This document shows, piece after piece, positions 42,482 through 51,276 of a stretch of DNA of 64,000 nt (position 1 is its first letter; every line of letters starts with the position of its first letter). A program made the position numbers and the translations under genes. Where the stretch lies: contig NZ_JABFHI010000004.1 of NCBI RefSeq assembly GCF_013112225.1, positions 372,001-436,000 on the forward strand. The letters run 5' to 3'. The notes below the pieces were generated by a model. It searched no databases and was not told the origin of the DNA. It was given only the letters and a program-made list of their open reading frames with translations. This stretch comes from Vreelandella azerica (GTDB taxonomy: Bacteria > Pseudomonadota > Gammaproteobacteria > Pseudomonadales > Halomonadaceae).

Positions 42482-43071
42482 TCAGCTACGTTTGAGGAAA
42501 TTGGCCAACAGCTGGTGGCCCTGACGGGTCAGGATCGATTCCGGGTGGAACTGTACGCCTTCTATATCCAGTTCACGATGGCGCAGACCCATGATCAGAT
42601 CCGGCGTCACATCATCGGCGCCTGTCCAGGCGGTAATCTCCAGGCACTCGGGAAGGCTGTCCTTATCCACTACCAGGGAGTGATAGCGGGTGACTTCCAG
42701 CGGGTTTTCAAGCCCGGCAAACACGCCTTGCGCATCATGCTGGATGGCCGACGTCTTGCCATGCATTACCTGAGGCGCGCGCACCACCTTACCACCATAC
42801 ACCTGACCGATGGCCTGATGCCCAAGGCATACCCCTAAAATAGGGAGCTTACCGGCAAAATGGCGGATCAGATCCATCGAAAGACCCGCCTCATTTGGCG
42901 TGCAGGGACCGGGGAAATCACGATATGGCTGGGCGCCAGGGCATCAATCTGAGCCAGGCTGATTTCATCATTACGATGTGTCAGCACCTCAGCGCCCAAT
43001 TCACCCAGATACTGGACAATATTGAAGGTAAAACTGTCGTAGTTATCCAGCATCAGAACTTTTTGTACCAT
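42482..43071 (-). CDS. trpG: Anthranilate/aminodeoxychorismate synthase glutaminase subunit (one apparent frameshift)
   Basis: Class I glutamine amidotransferase that feeds ammonia to TrpE, and probably also to PabB, since no separate pabA is seen. 196 residues when repaired: [20 protein letters not shown], then [14 protein letters not shown], nucleophile Cys in [16 protein letters not shown] (about 80) and the His/Glu pair in [11 protein letters not shown]. One base is lost at 42909-42914 (plus strand CCGGGG), splitting the PGPCTP motif. It is preceded by a 330-base gap with an intrinsic terminator, so trpGDC may have its own promoter. Confidence 0.94.
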
Positions 43072-43232
43072 AAGCCTTTGAAACTCCTATATCCAACTTT
43101 GAAAAGGCTCATGTATTACCCAGGTTTTTACCCAGATTGGTCATCGTGCCTTTCACTGATGAAAGCCATTGTAACGCCAGGTATGGATCGGTGCTATGCC
43201 AAGGTCTGTCAGACTTCATTCATGCCAAAAAC

Positions 43233-43262
43233 AAAAAACCCACGTCCTTTAAAGGAAGTGGG
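43233..43262 (-). terminator. Intrinsic terminator upstream of trpG
   Basis: On minus, CCCAC and TCCTTT (with one mismatch between) pair with AAAGGA and GTGGG, followed by six Ts (A run 43233-43238 on plus). It lies 140 bases after the phosphoribosyltransferase stop and 160 bases before trpG. It could end that gene or act as an attenuator. In the surrounding gap (43072-43401) I see no leader peptide with an ATG and tandem Trp codons and no strong promoter. Confidence 0.8.
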
Positions 43263-43401
43263 CTAATGATGTAAAACGCCTCTCGAGGACAGCGTATGGC
43301 TCATTGCTGCACATAAGTATCTTTTCTTGATATCGAAAATGATCAGCTTCCAGCAAGGTAATCTCGTTAGAAGCATTCAGCTCATCAGACGAGCCATCGC
43401 T

Positions 43402-44136
43402 TTAATAGAGTCTTGCCGCAGCGATTCGATTTCTGATGGCGTCAATTGATAAGGCTTTGCGGTAATGTCCCGCTTCACCTTGTGTGAGCGAGTCGATGCC
43501 AAAACCAAATTCTTGTTTGAGGAATTCATCTAACGGTACCCCATGTTTATTCCACAGATCGTGTCGCATTTTTTCACTGAGCGCAAGTTGCCCTGATTCA
43601 TTAAATCCTGTCAATGTCGTCGCACCAATAACCTGGCCTCCATGTGCCTCGATATGCCCTCTCAGCCCGGCTAAAGTACCGCCCATGGTCATGGTATCGT
43701 CAACAATCAAGTACTCCTGTCCTACATCCACCTCACCATCAAAAGCCGCGTGATTCGCCAAACGGTGGTCAGCGCTAGCGTTAGTATGGTAAGCCCTGAC
43801 CGTCTGCACAATTGTTGGGTTAACCTGCAAGCCAAAATACTTGGCAATGCGCGCCGCATAGGCAGCAGGTATCCTGTTGGCTCCCGTGGCTTCTTCTGCA
43901 ATCACGGGCACTATAACAGGCTGTCGAATCCCCATGATGATACCGACCTTGCCCAGGCAATCATCTGTGACAAGGTCATCCACCAACCTTTTAGCGGCGT
44001 CAATATCGCCTGACTTAGCAGCCATATAATCCGGATGTTTTTCAGCAGAACCCAAAGGAGTGGCAAAGGGAACTCGAGGGAAATCATCCTTCCAGGGCGT
44101 CCTGAAAAACGTCAGGAAATTGGTCGGTGGAGGCAT
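43402..44136 (-). CDS. Phosphoribosyltransferase-domain protein inserted in the trp cluster
   Basis: A 244-residue protein with a type I phosphoribosyltransferase PRPP loop, YLIVDDTMTMGGTLAGLRGH (about 143-162). Around it lie VGIIMGIRQPVIVPVIAEEA and a C-terminal GFGIDSLTQGEAGHYRKA segment. It resembles neither trp enzymes nor the pyrE, apt or upp groups closely enough to name a substrate. The DNA reads as more A/T-rich than its neighbours by eye. It sits on the trp strand, 101 bases after trpE and 330 bases before trpG, and is probably an acquired accessory gene. Start ATG 44136 is the first in frame; the ribosome site is weak. Confidence 0.75.
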   Translation of the reverse strand: MPPPTNFLTFFRTPWKDDFPRVPFATPLGSAEKHPDYMAAKSGDIDAAKRLVDDLVTDDCLGKVGIIMGIRQPVIVPVIAEEATGANRIPAAYAARIAKYFGLQVNPTIVQTVRAYHTNASADHRLANHAAFDGEVDVGQEYLIVDDTMTMGGTLAGLRGHIEAHGGQVIGATTLTGFNESGQLALSEKMRHDLWNKHGVPLDEFLKQEFGFGIDSLTQGEAGHYRKALSIDAIRNRIAAARLY

Positions 44137-44237
44137 GCCTTCACTTGTCGCCTATAGTATGAAAGTGAGTGTCAATAAATCACCGCTCTCATTTGCACAA
44201 ACCATGCCTGCATAGCTGCACTTTGCCAAGTTTAAGA

Positions 44238-45725
44238 CTAGCGCTCGTCCAGTCCACCTTCCGCCATGGCCACCGCTCTGAACAGGGCACGGCCCTTATT
44301 GAGGGTTTCCTGCCATTCAAGTTCTGGCACGGAGTCGGCGACGATACCAGCGCCGGCCTGAACGTGTACCTGACCATCCTTGATCACGGCAGTACGAATC
44401 GCAATGGCGGTGTCCATATTGCCATGCCAGGACAGATAGCCCACCGCACCGGAATAGATACCGCGCTTGACCGGTTCGACTTCGTCAATGATTTCCAGTG
44501 CGCGAATCTTCGGCGCCCCGGATACCGTGCCTGCTGGGAAGGTGGCGCGCAGCGCATCCATGGCGGTCAGTGACGGCATCAGCTGGCCGGTGACATTGGA
44601 GACGATATGCATGACGTGAGAGTAGCGCTCCACCACCATCTGGTCGGTCACCTCGACACTGCCCGTCTGGCTGATGCGGCCCACATCGTTACGCCCCAAG
44701 TCAATCAGCATCAGGTGTTCGGCAAGCTCCTTGGGGTCTGCCAGCAGTTCAGCTTCCAACGCCTTGTCTTCTTCCTCGTTCTTGCCGCGCTTACGGGTGC
44801 CTGCAATCGGGCGTACCGTAACCTCACCTTCTTCGGTGCGGGTCAGGATTTCCGGCGATGAGCCGACCACCTGATGATCGTCCAGATTGAGGTAAAACAT
44901 GTAAGGAGATGGATTCAGGCTGCGCAGCGCACGGTACAGATCCAGCGGCGGCGCCTGATAAGGCGTCGACATGCGCTGAGAGGGCACGCACTGCATGATG
45001 TCCCCGGCCAGCACGTATTCCTTGATTTTTTTCCACGGCCGCCTTGAAGCCTTCTTCGGTAAAACCGGATTCAAAGTCGCTTTCTTCAACGGCAGAGCGA
45101 CCGCTTTTTTGCTTTCAGGCCGGGTGTAGGCCTCGCGAAGACGCTGTTCGAGATGCTTAAGATGCTGCTCAGCCTTGGACAACGCCTCAGGTTCAGACGG
45201 GTCGGCATGGGTCAGCAGCGTCAAGCGCCCGGAGAGATTGTCAAACACCACCAGGTCGTTGCACACCATCAGCAGAATATCCGGCACCCCCAGGGGGTCG
45301 GGCTTCTCGACTCCACGCAGGCGGGGCTCAATATAGCGGATGGTGTCGTAGCCGAAATACCCTACCAGGCCACCGTCAAAACGCGGCCGGTTATCCAGTT
45401 TGGGCACCTTGAAACGCTGCTGGAACTGCTCGATCCAGTCCAAGGGGTCAGCTACTTCCGTCACCCCTTCAGACTCACCCTCGCGGATATGGCGCACGGT
45501 AAAACCGCGTACTTCAATGCGTTCCTGGCAAGGCAGGCCGATAATCGAATAGCGCCCCCACTTTTCTCCGCCCTGAACGGATTCCAGCAGGAAAGTCCAA
45601 GGCGTATTGGCCAGCTTCAGATAGGTAGAAAGCGGCGTATCCAGATCCGCCAGCACATCACGGGAAACAGGAATACGGTTATAGCCCGCCTGGGCCAGCT
45701 CGGCAAAGGTGTCTGGCGTCATCAT
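44238..45725 (-). CDS. trpE: Anthranilate synthase component I (hidden compensating frameshift pair)
   Basis: Makes anthranilate from chorismate with TrpG. 495 residues: N-domain with [19 protein letters not shown] (tryptophan feedback-site region LLES), then [48 protein letters not shown] and [16 protein letters not shown]. The frame is open, but residues of about 205-230 are wrong. T run 45105-45110 (plus strand) lacks a T and T run 45026-45032 has one too many. Restoring both replaces [20 protein letters not shown] by a family-like segment containing [20 protein letters not shown]. Its ATG overlaps the gph stop (ATGA). Confidence 0.94.
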   Translation of the reverse strand: MMTPDTFAELAQAGYNRIPVSRDVLADLDTPLSTYLKLANTPWTFLLESVQGGEKWGRYSIIGLPCQERIEVRGFTVRHIREGESEGVTEVADPLDWIEQFQQRFKVPKLDNRPRFDGGLVGYFGYDTIRYIEPRLRGVEKPDPLGVPDILLMVCNDLVVFDNLSGRLTLLTHADPSEPEALSKAEQHLKHLEQRLREAYTRPESKKAVALPLKKATLNPVLPKKASRRPWKKIKEYVLAGDIMQCVPSQRMSTPYQAPPLDLYRALRSLNPSPYMFYLNLDDHQVVGSSPEILTRTEEGEVTVRPIAGTRKRGKNEEEDKALEAELLADPKELAEHLMLIDLGRNDVGRISQTGSVEVTDQMVVERYSHVMHIVSNVTGQLMPSLTAMDALRATFPAGTVSGAPKIRALEIIDEVEPVKRGIYSGAVGYLSWHGNMDTAIAIRTAVIKDGQVHVQAGAGIVADSVPELEWQETLNKGRALFRAVAMAEGGLDER

Positions 45726-46419
45726 CTGGCAATCCTTGTCGCACAGGGCGTTTCAGCGATTAAATCAAAAAGAGAATCAAGCAGCACATCAGGGGCACTC
45801 AGGGCAATCGGCTCACCGTGGTTATAGCCGTCTGGCAGCGCAAAGGTGGTAAAACCTGCCGCCTTGCCTGCCCCGACATCGTGGCGGGAATCTCCCACCA
45901 TGGCGCAATCAGCCGGGCTGACGCCGTATGTTTCAGCCGCATGCAACAGTGGCAACGGGTGAGGTTTCTTGTGCGCCAGGGAATCGCCCCCAAGTACAGA
46001 TCAAAATACTCTAACATGGCGAAGTGCTGCAAAATCGGCACGATAAAGCGTTCGGGTTTGTTGGTGATCAACACCTGGCGTAAACCCGCCGCACGCACAG
46101 CCCTAAGTACATCCAGGGTGCCTGGGTAGAGGCGGGTCAATTGATCAGGTGCTTCACTGTAGTAGGCCAGAAACGACTCATAAGTACGCGCATTGAGCGT
46201 CGTATCCGCCGCCTTACCCAGCGCCCAGCGCAGTGCGCGCTCGATCAGCACCGGCGCGCCGTTGCCTACCCAATCGCGCACATGCGCTTCTTGCGGCTGG
46301 GCAAGCCCTTCGTCTGCCAGTGCTTTCTGAACCGCGACGGCCAAATCCGGCACCGAATCAATCAGAGTACCATCAAGGTCAAAGGCGACCAGTTGCTTGT
46401 CTTTCAGCTGTGCGTGCAC
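45722..46419 (-). CDS. gph: Phosphoglycolate phosphatase (one apparent frameshift)
   Basis: HAD-superfamily phosphatase that removes 2-phosphoglycolate. Motif I is [15 protein letters not shown] (about 13-27), motif [12 protein letters not shown] (about 115-124), motif III the Lys in [14 protein letters not shown], and motif [19 protein letters not shown] run 45987-45991 (plus strand) lacks one C; repair reads [15 protein letters not shown] and gives 232 residues, the family length. It lies between rpe (11 bases before) and trpE (overlapping ATGA), the common rpe-gph-trpE arrangement. Confidence 0.94.
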
Positions 46420-46430
46420 TGGCGCCTCCG

Positions 46431-47132
46431 TTATTGCCCTGCTTCAGCCAGTTTGGCGCGCATCTGGCTGATCACGCTGTCATAGCCGTTCGGATCATCG
46501 GCCTGATGGGCACTGAAAATAGCCGAACCCGCCACGAAAGTATTGGCACCCGCCGCCGCGACCTCAGCAATATTATCAACCTTGACGCCGCCATCCACTT
46601 CAAGGCGGATATCACGGCCAGAAGCATCAATTCTGGCCCGCGCTTCACGCAGCTTATCAAGCGTCGCGGGGATAAACGCCTGACCGCCAAAGCCGGGGTT
46701 AACGCTCATCAGCAGCACCATATCGATCTTGTCCATCACGTAATCAAGATAGGACAAGGGAGTTGCCGGATTGAAAACCAGCCCGGCCTTACAGCCGCCA
46801 TCGCGGATCAACTGCAGCGAGCGGTCGATATGCAGGGAGGCTTCGGGATGAAAGGTAATCATATCGGCCCCGGCATCAATGAAGCTACTGATCATCTGAT
46901 CCACTGGCGTCACCATCAAGTGAACATCAATCGGTGCAGTAACGCCGTGCTTGCGCAGCGCCTCGCAGACCATAGGGCCAATGGTCAGGTTAGGCACATA
47001 GTGGTTATCCATCACATCGAAGTGTACCCAGTCAGCGCCGGAGGCCAGCACCTTATCCACTTCTTCACCCAGACAGGCAAAGTTGGCGGAGAGAATAGAG
47101 GGCGCAATCAGAAAATCCCGTGGAGTGGTCAT
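46431..47132 (-). CDS. rpe: Ribulose-phosphate 3-epimerase
   Basis: Interconverts ribulose-5-phosphate and xylulose-5-phosphate in the pentose phosphate pathway. 233-residue TIM barrel: [17 protein letters not shown] (about 7-23), [17 protein letters not shown] (metal His and Asp), [24 protein letters not shown] and [12 protein letters not shown] with the second catalytic Asp. It is the first gene of the rpe-gph-trpE unit, which ties sugar phosphate supply to tryptophan synthesis as in many proteobacteria. Intact frame. Confidence 0.95.
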   Translation of the reverse strand: MTTPRDFLIAPSILSANFACLGEEVDKVLASGADWVHFDVMDNHYVPNLTIGPMVCEALRKHGVTAPIDVHLMVTPVDQMISSFIDAGADMITFHPEASLHIDRSLQLIRDGGCKAGLVFNPATPLSYLDYVMDKIDMVLLMSVNPGFGGQAFIPATLDKLREARARIDASGRDIRLEVDGGVKVDNIAEVAAAGANTFVAGSAIFSAHQADDPNGYDSVISQMRAKLAEAGQ

Positions 47133-47345
47133 GAGCTATCCAGATCATAGATGAAAAATTCATGCCTATGATACCAGACCTTAAAATCATGCGTTTGCAG
47201 CAAGCTAACGCATCAGGATAAAAATTGCCCACATTTGTATTCTAAAAAAGAATATAAAAATGACTGTGATTCCATAAATGCAGGTTTAAGTTTCTTTGCC
47301 TTTCCCTTAACCCGTTAGGCTTACCGGCCTTCAAGGAGTTACAAG

Positions 47346-47450
47346 ATGGCATTTCCTGTTCTGCCTACCATCAACAACACCCGTCTGGGCGCCAGCCTGT
47401 TGGCACTGACGCTGGCAGCCAGCGTCTCTACCAATACGCCGGTCACCTGA
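47346..47450 (+). CDS. Short ORF encoding a signal-peptide-like 34-residue product
   Basis: ATG 47346 follows AAGGAGTTACAAG, a strong ribosome site. The product begins MAFPVLPTINNTRLG, then has a hydrophobic core ASLLALTLAASVS and stops after TNTPVT. That is the shape of a signal peptide with almost no mature part. It may be a real small exported peptide, or the 5' end of a gene truncated by deletion or base error. It sits in the 374-base gap between rpe and yajG. A TATAAT at 47456-47461, just after the stop, may be the -10 box for yajG. The rest of the gap is A/T-rich without other features. Confidence 0.45.
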   Translation: MAFPVLPTINNTRLGASLLALTLAASVSTNTPVT

Positions 47451-47506
47451 GCCGCTATAATGACGATTCACGCTTTTACCTTCAGACAATAAAACCGGAG
47501 TCTTGC

Positions 47507-48099
47507 ATGGGTCGTCGTCAACTTGTTCCACTTTTCTGCGTACTATTAGTCGGTGTCTGGCTCGCGGGCTGCGCCAGCCCTCATTATCTGACACTCTCAC
47601 CAACGCGCACGGCTGAGGTGCCACCGCTTGGCAACGGGCAGCCTGTGAGCGTGTATGCTCAGGATGCCCGTGACTCTGATGTGATTGGCCATCGCAGCGG
47701 CCAGGACATGTCGACCTCTGTGATTACCGTGGATAGCCACCAGTTGGTGCCGAAACTTCAGGAGGAAGCCGAGCGCGCGGTGGCGGATATGGGCTTTACA
47801 CCCACACAGGAAAGGGCTGACGGCAGGCCGATATTGACGCTGGAGCTTGCCAGCCTGAGCTATACCCACGGTGACAGCAGCCAGCTGGGCCTGAATGAAG
47901 CCAATATTGAAGGGGTATTGCGCGCCATTGTGCAACACCAGGGGGCGACCTATACGGGTACTTATACGTCCCGTCGCGTTCAGAGCTACGCAGTCAAACC
48001 AGGCCAGACGCCAATACCCGTATGCTTAACGAGCTTCTCAGTGATGCACTAAACCGCGCTTTCAGCGACCGCCAGCTGGGCGAGTTACTGGCCCGCTAG
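47507..48099 (+). CDS. yajG: YajG-family lipoprotein (one apparent frameshift)
   Basis: An outer-membrane-type lipoprotein of the YajG family, function unknown. Signal peptide about 1-22 with lipobox LAGC-AS (Cys near residue 23; Ala-Ser follow, so no inner-membrane retention Asp). Mature part: YLTLSPTRTAEVPPLGNGQP, VYAQDARDSDVIGHRSGQDM and GFTPTQERADGRPILTLELA. One base is lost at 48007 (CAGACG for CAGGACG); repair ends the protein with DANTRMLNELLSDALNRAFS and stop at 48099, 197 residues, near the E. coli length. Read literally it stops at 48052 with a nonsense tail. Confidence 0.82.
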
Positions 48100-48143
48100 C
48101 AATTGTTGCAACGCCACCACGGCTTTCTCCGCCGCTGAGCCTG

Positions 48144-48789
48144 TCAGGCCAGCGGCCCGCGGCGGCGCAACCCCCAGACGCTTTCCACTCGCCCCTGGGC
48201 ATCTCTGGCACCGCTTCCAAGCTCGGTGAGCACAAAATTGGGGGTAAACAGCGTTTCGATTTCGGCTTTGTGAACGCTATAAGGCGGGCCTTTATCCCCC
48301 TCATCATGATGAAGACTGACCAGTAAGCCCTGTGCACCGGCTGGCACCAGCTGAGCCAGATGAAACGCATAGCGCTGGCGCGTTGCTGGCGGCAGGGCAA
48401 TCAGCGACGCTCTATCATAAAACGCGCCTATCTCATCGACCTGACGGATATGCAGGTGAAAAAATCGCCTTGCCACAGTTCCACCATGCCTTGCCGCGCA
48501 ATCGCAAACCGCCCTGACGATAACGTGATACCCCCGCCTGTGAGCGGTTGCCCTGCTGCTCATCAAGAAACTGCTCAATGGCTTCAGGCGCCAGCTCAAC
48601 GCCCAGCACAGGATAGCCGGCGTCAGCGAGCCAATGCATATCCAGACTTTTGCCGCAAAGCGGCACCAACACCTTGATGCCAGCGGGAATATCGAGGCTT
48701 GGCCAGAAGTGCGCAAGTGCCGGATGGGTGTCGTTGCGGTGGAAACCGATGCGCCCTTCACGCCAGCGTTGCAGCCATTGTTCACGCAT
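48144..48789 (-). CDS. tpm: Thiopurine S-methyltransferase (two apparent frameshifts)
   Basis: SAM-dependent methyltransferase; bacterial TPMT enzymes also methylate selenium and tellurium oxyanions. Repaired length 215. Motifs: WREGRIGFHRNDTHPAL (about 9-25), VLVPLCGKSLDMHWLADAGY with VLGVELAPEAIEQFL (SAM site), LWQGDFFHLHIRQVDEIGAF (restored across the second error) and YDRASLIALPPATRQRYA. Errors: C run 48531-48535 and A run 48459-48464 (plus strand) each lack one base. Start ATG 48789 has AAGGAGG 7 bases before it. It follows ygiM by 12 bases and is probably cotranscribed with it. Confidence 0.9.
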
Positions 48790-48801
48790 CAGTTTGCCTC
48801 C

Positions 48802-49434
48802 TTACTGAAACCAGCGATCACGTTTCTTGCGCCGACGCGGCAGGTGCGGCACGATCAAGCCCACTATCAGGCCTGCCCCCGCGACACCGCCGCCATACAT
48901 AAAGTAGCGTAATAGCAGATCTTCTTCCTGAGTATCCAGACGCGCCTGGAGTTCACGCACCTGCTGGAGTTGCTGGCTGGCTTCTTCTTCAAGGGCAGCG
49001 TTGCGGTTTTCAAGCTCGCTGATACGTTTTTCACGAACATCCAGCGTTTCGGTCATGCTAGCCACCCGCTGCTCCCACTGCTCGTTAATACCTGCCAGTT
49101 CGGTTGACAGCGCCTGAACCCGACCTTCAAGCGCAGGCAGCTGCTCCCGGGCACTGGGAGTACCCTGAAGTTCATCACTCAGGACCCAGACAGCATTGCC
49201 GTCGCTGTTACGTACGCGAGTGTAATCACCGCTGGTTTCCAGTACCTCGACCTGTTCACCGGCGGTCAGAGTACCGATAATCCGGTAGCCATCGGTTGGG
49301 CCACTGCGCACATAGGTGCTCAGTTCATCGCTCACCCAGGCTTCGTTAGACTGCGCCAGCGCAGTACCACTGGTCAGCCCAAGCAGTAACATCGTCATGG
49401 CTGCACGGGCACGGCGTTGAGTGAATTGCTTCAT
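48802..49434 (-). CDS. ygiM: YgiM-type SH3-domain protein (TIGR04211 family)
   Basis: A 210-residue exported or membrane-anchored protein: a signal peptide (about 1-28, ending GTALAQ), a bacterial SH3 domain (about 30-90: YVRSGPTDGYRIIGTLTAGE, VRNSDGNAVWVLSDEL) and a long coiled coil (about 98-178). One C-terminal membrane helix (VAGAGLIVGLIVPHLP) and a basic tail RRRKKRDRWFQ finish it. This is the E. coli YgiM layout. Function unknown; SH3b domains often bind cell wall. It precedes tpm on minus, with the DUF1820 gene 48 bases upstream. Confidence 0.9.
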   Translation of the reverse strand: MKQFTQRRARAAMTMLLLGLTSGTALAQSNEAWVSDELSTYVRSGPTDGYRIIGTLTAGEQVEVLETSGDYTRVRNSDGNAVWVLSDELQGTPSAREQLPALEGRVQALSTELAGINEQWEQRVASMTETLDVREKRISELENRNAALEEEASQQLQQVRELQARLDTQEEDLLLRYFMYGGGVAGAGLIVGLIVPHLPRRRKKRDRWFQ

Positions 49435-49482
49435 TTTTCGTCCTAAAAATGTTCATCCTAAGGGTGGTCATCGCGAAGTCGC

Positions 49483-49809
49483 TCAGCTATCCCGCGAAGG
49501 CAGTGGGAAAGGACGCGGAAATTCAGCCACCCGCGCCTCACTTTTAACCGCTTTCAGCGGCCCACCCCTTTCCACTTCATCAATGCGCATAATCGCATTC
49601 AGGGGCAGATAACTGCGTTTCACACCTTCCAGAGTGCGCTCAAGCTTTTCACTGGTGGGATCCACGACAACCCGGTTGGGGTCGCCAAACACAAACTCTT
49701 CCACTTCAATGAACCCCCACAGCTCACTTTGGAAGATTTCACGCACATAGAGTTCCCATACTTCACCGTGCTGGTGAACGACGACGCGATAAATCGGCTT
49801 AGCCGCCAT
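49483..49809 (-). CDS. DUF1820 family protein
   Basis: A 108-residue cytoplasmic protein: PIYRVVVHQHGEVWELYVRE (about 4-23), then GFIEVEEFVFGDPNRVVVDP and LERTLEGVKRSYLPLNAIMR, and a Pro/Arg-rich tail. These are hallmarks of DUF1820, found widely in gammaproteobacteria with no assigned function; the beta-strand pattern suggests an RNA- or protein-binding small fold, which is a guess. Start set at ATG 49809, preceded by AGAGGAAAGG; the 37-codon longer frame has no support. Encoded just upstream of ygiM on the same strand. Confidence 0.82.
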   Translation of the reverse strand: MAAKPIYRVVVHQHGEVWELYVREIFQSELWGFIEVEEFVFGDPNRVVVDPTSEKLERTLEGVKRSYLPLNAIMRIDEVERGGPLKAVKSEARVAEFPRPFPLPSRDS

Positions 49810-50021
49810 TTTGACCCTTTCCTCTTGGCATTTGAACCTCTGGGCATTGTTACCCGTAAAAACCCGCAAGCCTACCACAGCTGGGGTATTTTGCCTGCAA
49901 AGCGTTGATGCAGAGTTCAAACAGCCATGGCCGGTGCGTGTTTAGGCCTGTATGGTAGAAAAGTAACCATCGCTTTACGGTTCATCATTCAGCGCCCACC
50001 TTAAACTCAGGAGCTATCATT

Positions 50022-51245
50022 ATGCAGAAGGATCCCAATAAAGGTTATATCGCTTTACTTGGCTGGAGCCTCAATGCTATTGAAGCTGCGGAAACGTTTG
50101 ATCGACGTTATATCGTGGTTGCCCCCGACTGGGCAGAAGATTACTGCCAGAAACATGATATCCCCCATGTTCCATGGAACTTTGAGCGACTTAATGATCG
50201 CTCCATGGAAATTGCCGAGACCCTGAAGGAAAAAGGGGTCGATGTTGCCATCCCACTGTTCGAGGAAACCGTCGAATGGGCCGGTGCCATCAATTCGGTA
50301 CTGCTCGATAATCCGCGTCTTTATGGCCAGTCGCTGCTGCTGCGCGACAAGGCACTGATGAAGCGTCGCGCTCAGCTGGGCGGTATCCGGGTAGGTATTT
50401 TTGAAGAAGCCCATGATAAGGAAGACGTTGTGCGCTTTTTGAAGCGCGTTAACCAGACGCTGCTCAAGCTGGATGGCGACCCGAACGACCCCATTCACCT
50501 GAAGGCGTTCGACAAGGCGGGCTGTCTGGGTCACCGAGTGATTCGCACCCCGGATGAAGTGGATACCATTCCTGAGGAAGAATTTCCGGTATTGATGGAA
50601 TCCCACCTTGATGGCTGGGAATTTGCTGTCGAGGCCTGGATTCACAACGGCAAGATTGCCTTTCTGAATATATCCGAATACGTCACCCTGGGGTACTCGG
50701 TCTTCGTACCCGGCTCGCCAGAAATCGAAAAGTATCGCCCGCAGATCACTGCCCAGATCGAGAAACTGATCAAGACCTTCGATATCGAATTCGGTCTGAT
50801 CCACCCCGAGTACTTTGTTACCAGCGATGGCGAAATGTACTTTGGCGAAGTCGCCTATCGTCCGCCCGGTTTCAAGGTATTTGAGCTTTTGGAGCGGGTG
50901 TATGGTTTTAACGCCTATCAGGCATCCATGCTGGTGTTCGACCCCCACACGACGCCCGAGGAAGTCGCCAGCTTCTTCCCGAAAGAAGTGGTTGACGCCG
51001 ATGGTTACGCGGGTTGCTTTGGGGTGTATCCACGCCGCCGCGTGGTCAGCCGTCTGGAAATCCCCGAAGAAGTTGAAGATCACCCCTACTTTGAATCTCA
51101 CGAATTGACGCCACCGATGGAAGAAACCGTGACCAAGCGTACTGCCTTCGGCACCCACTGGGGGCTGATTTACTTCAAGGGCGATGATGCTCACACAATT
51201 CGCGATTTGCTAAAACACCAAGAAGACCTCGACTTCTATGTATAA
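50022..51245 (+). CDS. ATP-grasp ligase of amino-acid-ligase type, substrate unknown
   Basis: 407 residues. An N-terminal Rossmann-like pre-grasp domain (about 8-100, GYIALLGWSLNAIEAAETFD) leads to the ATP-grasp core (about 105-310). Conserved metal/ATP residues appear in FGLIHPEYFVTSDGEMYFGE (His261, Glu263) and EVAYRPPG (Glu276, Arg280), the H-x-E ... E-x-x-x-R-x-x-G layout of L-amino-acid and dipeptide ligases. MESHLDGWEFAVEAWI is the usual acidic-rich strand before it. A 95-residue C-terminal domain follows. Such enzymes join a carboxylate to an amine through an acyl-phosphate; the substrates cannot be read from sequence. SD CAGGAG precedes ATG 50022. The putative peptidase gene starts 31 bases downstream. 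Confidence 0.8.
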   Translation: MQKDPNKGYIALLGWSLNAIEAAETFDRRYIVVAPDWAEDYCQKHDIPHVPWNFERLNDRSMEIAETLKEKGVDVAIPLFEETVEWAGAINSVLLDNPRLYGQSLLLRDKALMKRRAQLGGIRVGIFEEAHDKEDVVRFLKRVNQTLLKLDGDPNDPIHLKAFDKAGCLGHRVIRTPDEVDTIPEEEFPVLMESHLDGWEFAVEAWIHNGKIAFLNISEYVTLGYSVFVPGSPEIEKYRPQITAQIEKLIKTFDIEFGLIHPEYFVTSDGEMYFGEVAYRPPGFKVFELLERVYGFNAYQASMLVFDPHTTPEEVASFFPKEVVDADGYAGCFGVYPRRRVVSRLEIPEEVEDHPYFESHELTPPMEETVTKRTAFGTHWGLIYFKGDDAHTIRDLLKHQEDLDFYV

Positions 51246-51276
51246 TCCTACCCAAAGGTTGGGATAAGGAGTCACC

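Noticed and set aside
43072-43232. A trp leader peptide for attenuation before trpG
   Set aside because: One frame carries three Trp codons within about 15 codons (IWVKTWV ... SWI), but it opens after a TGA without any start codon, and it lies downstream of the terminator hairpin rather than before it.
46233-47150. 305-codon plus-strand frame over rpe and gph
   Set aside because: Antisense to conserved rpe and gph; no ribosome site and no family features.
50055-51194. 379-codon open frame antisense to the ATP-grasp gene
   Set aside because: Opposite an intact conserved enzyme; the translation has no recognisable motif and follows from codon bias on the other strand.
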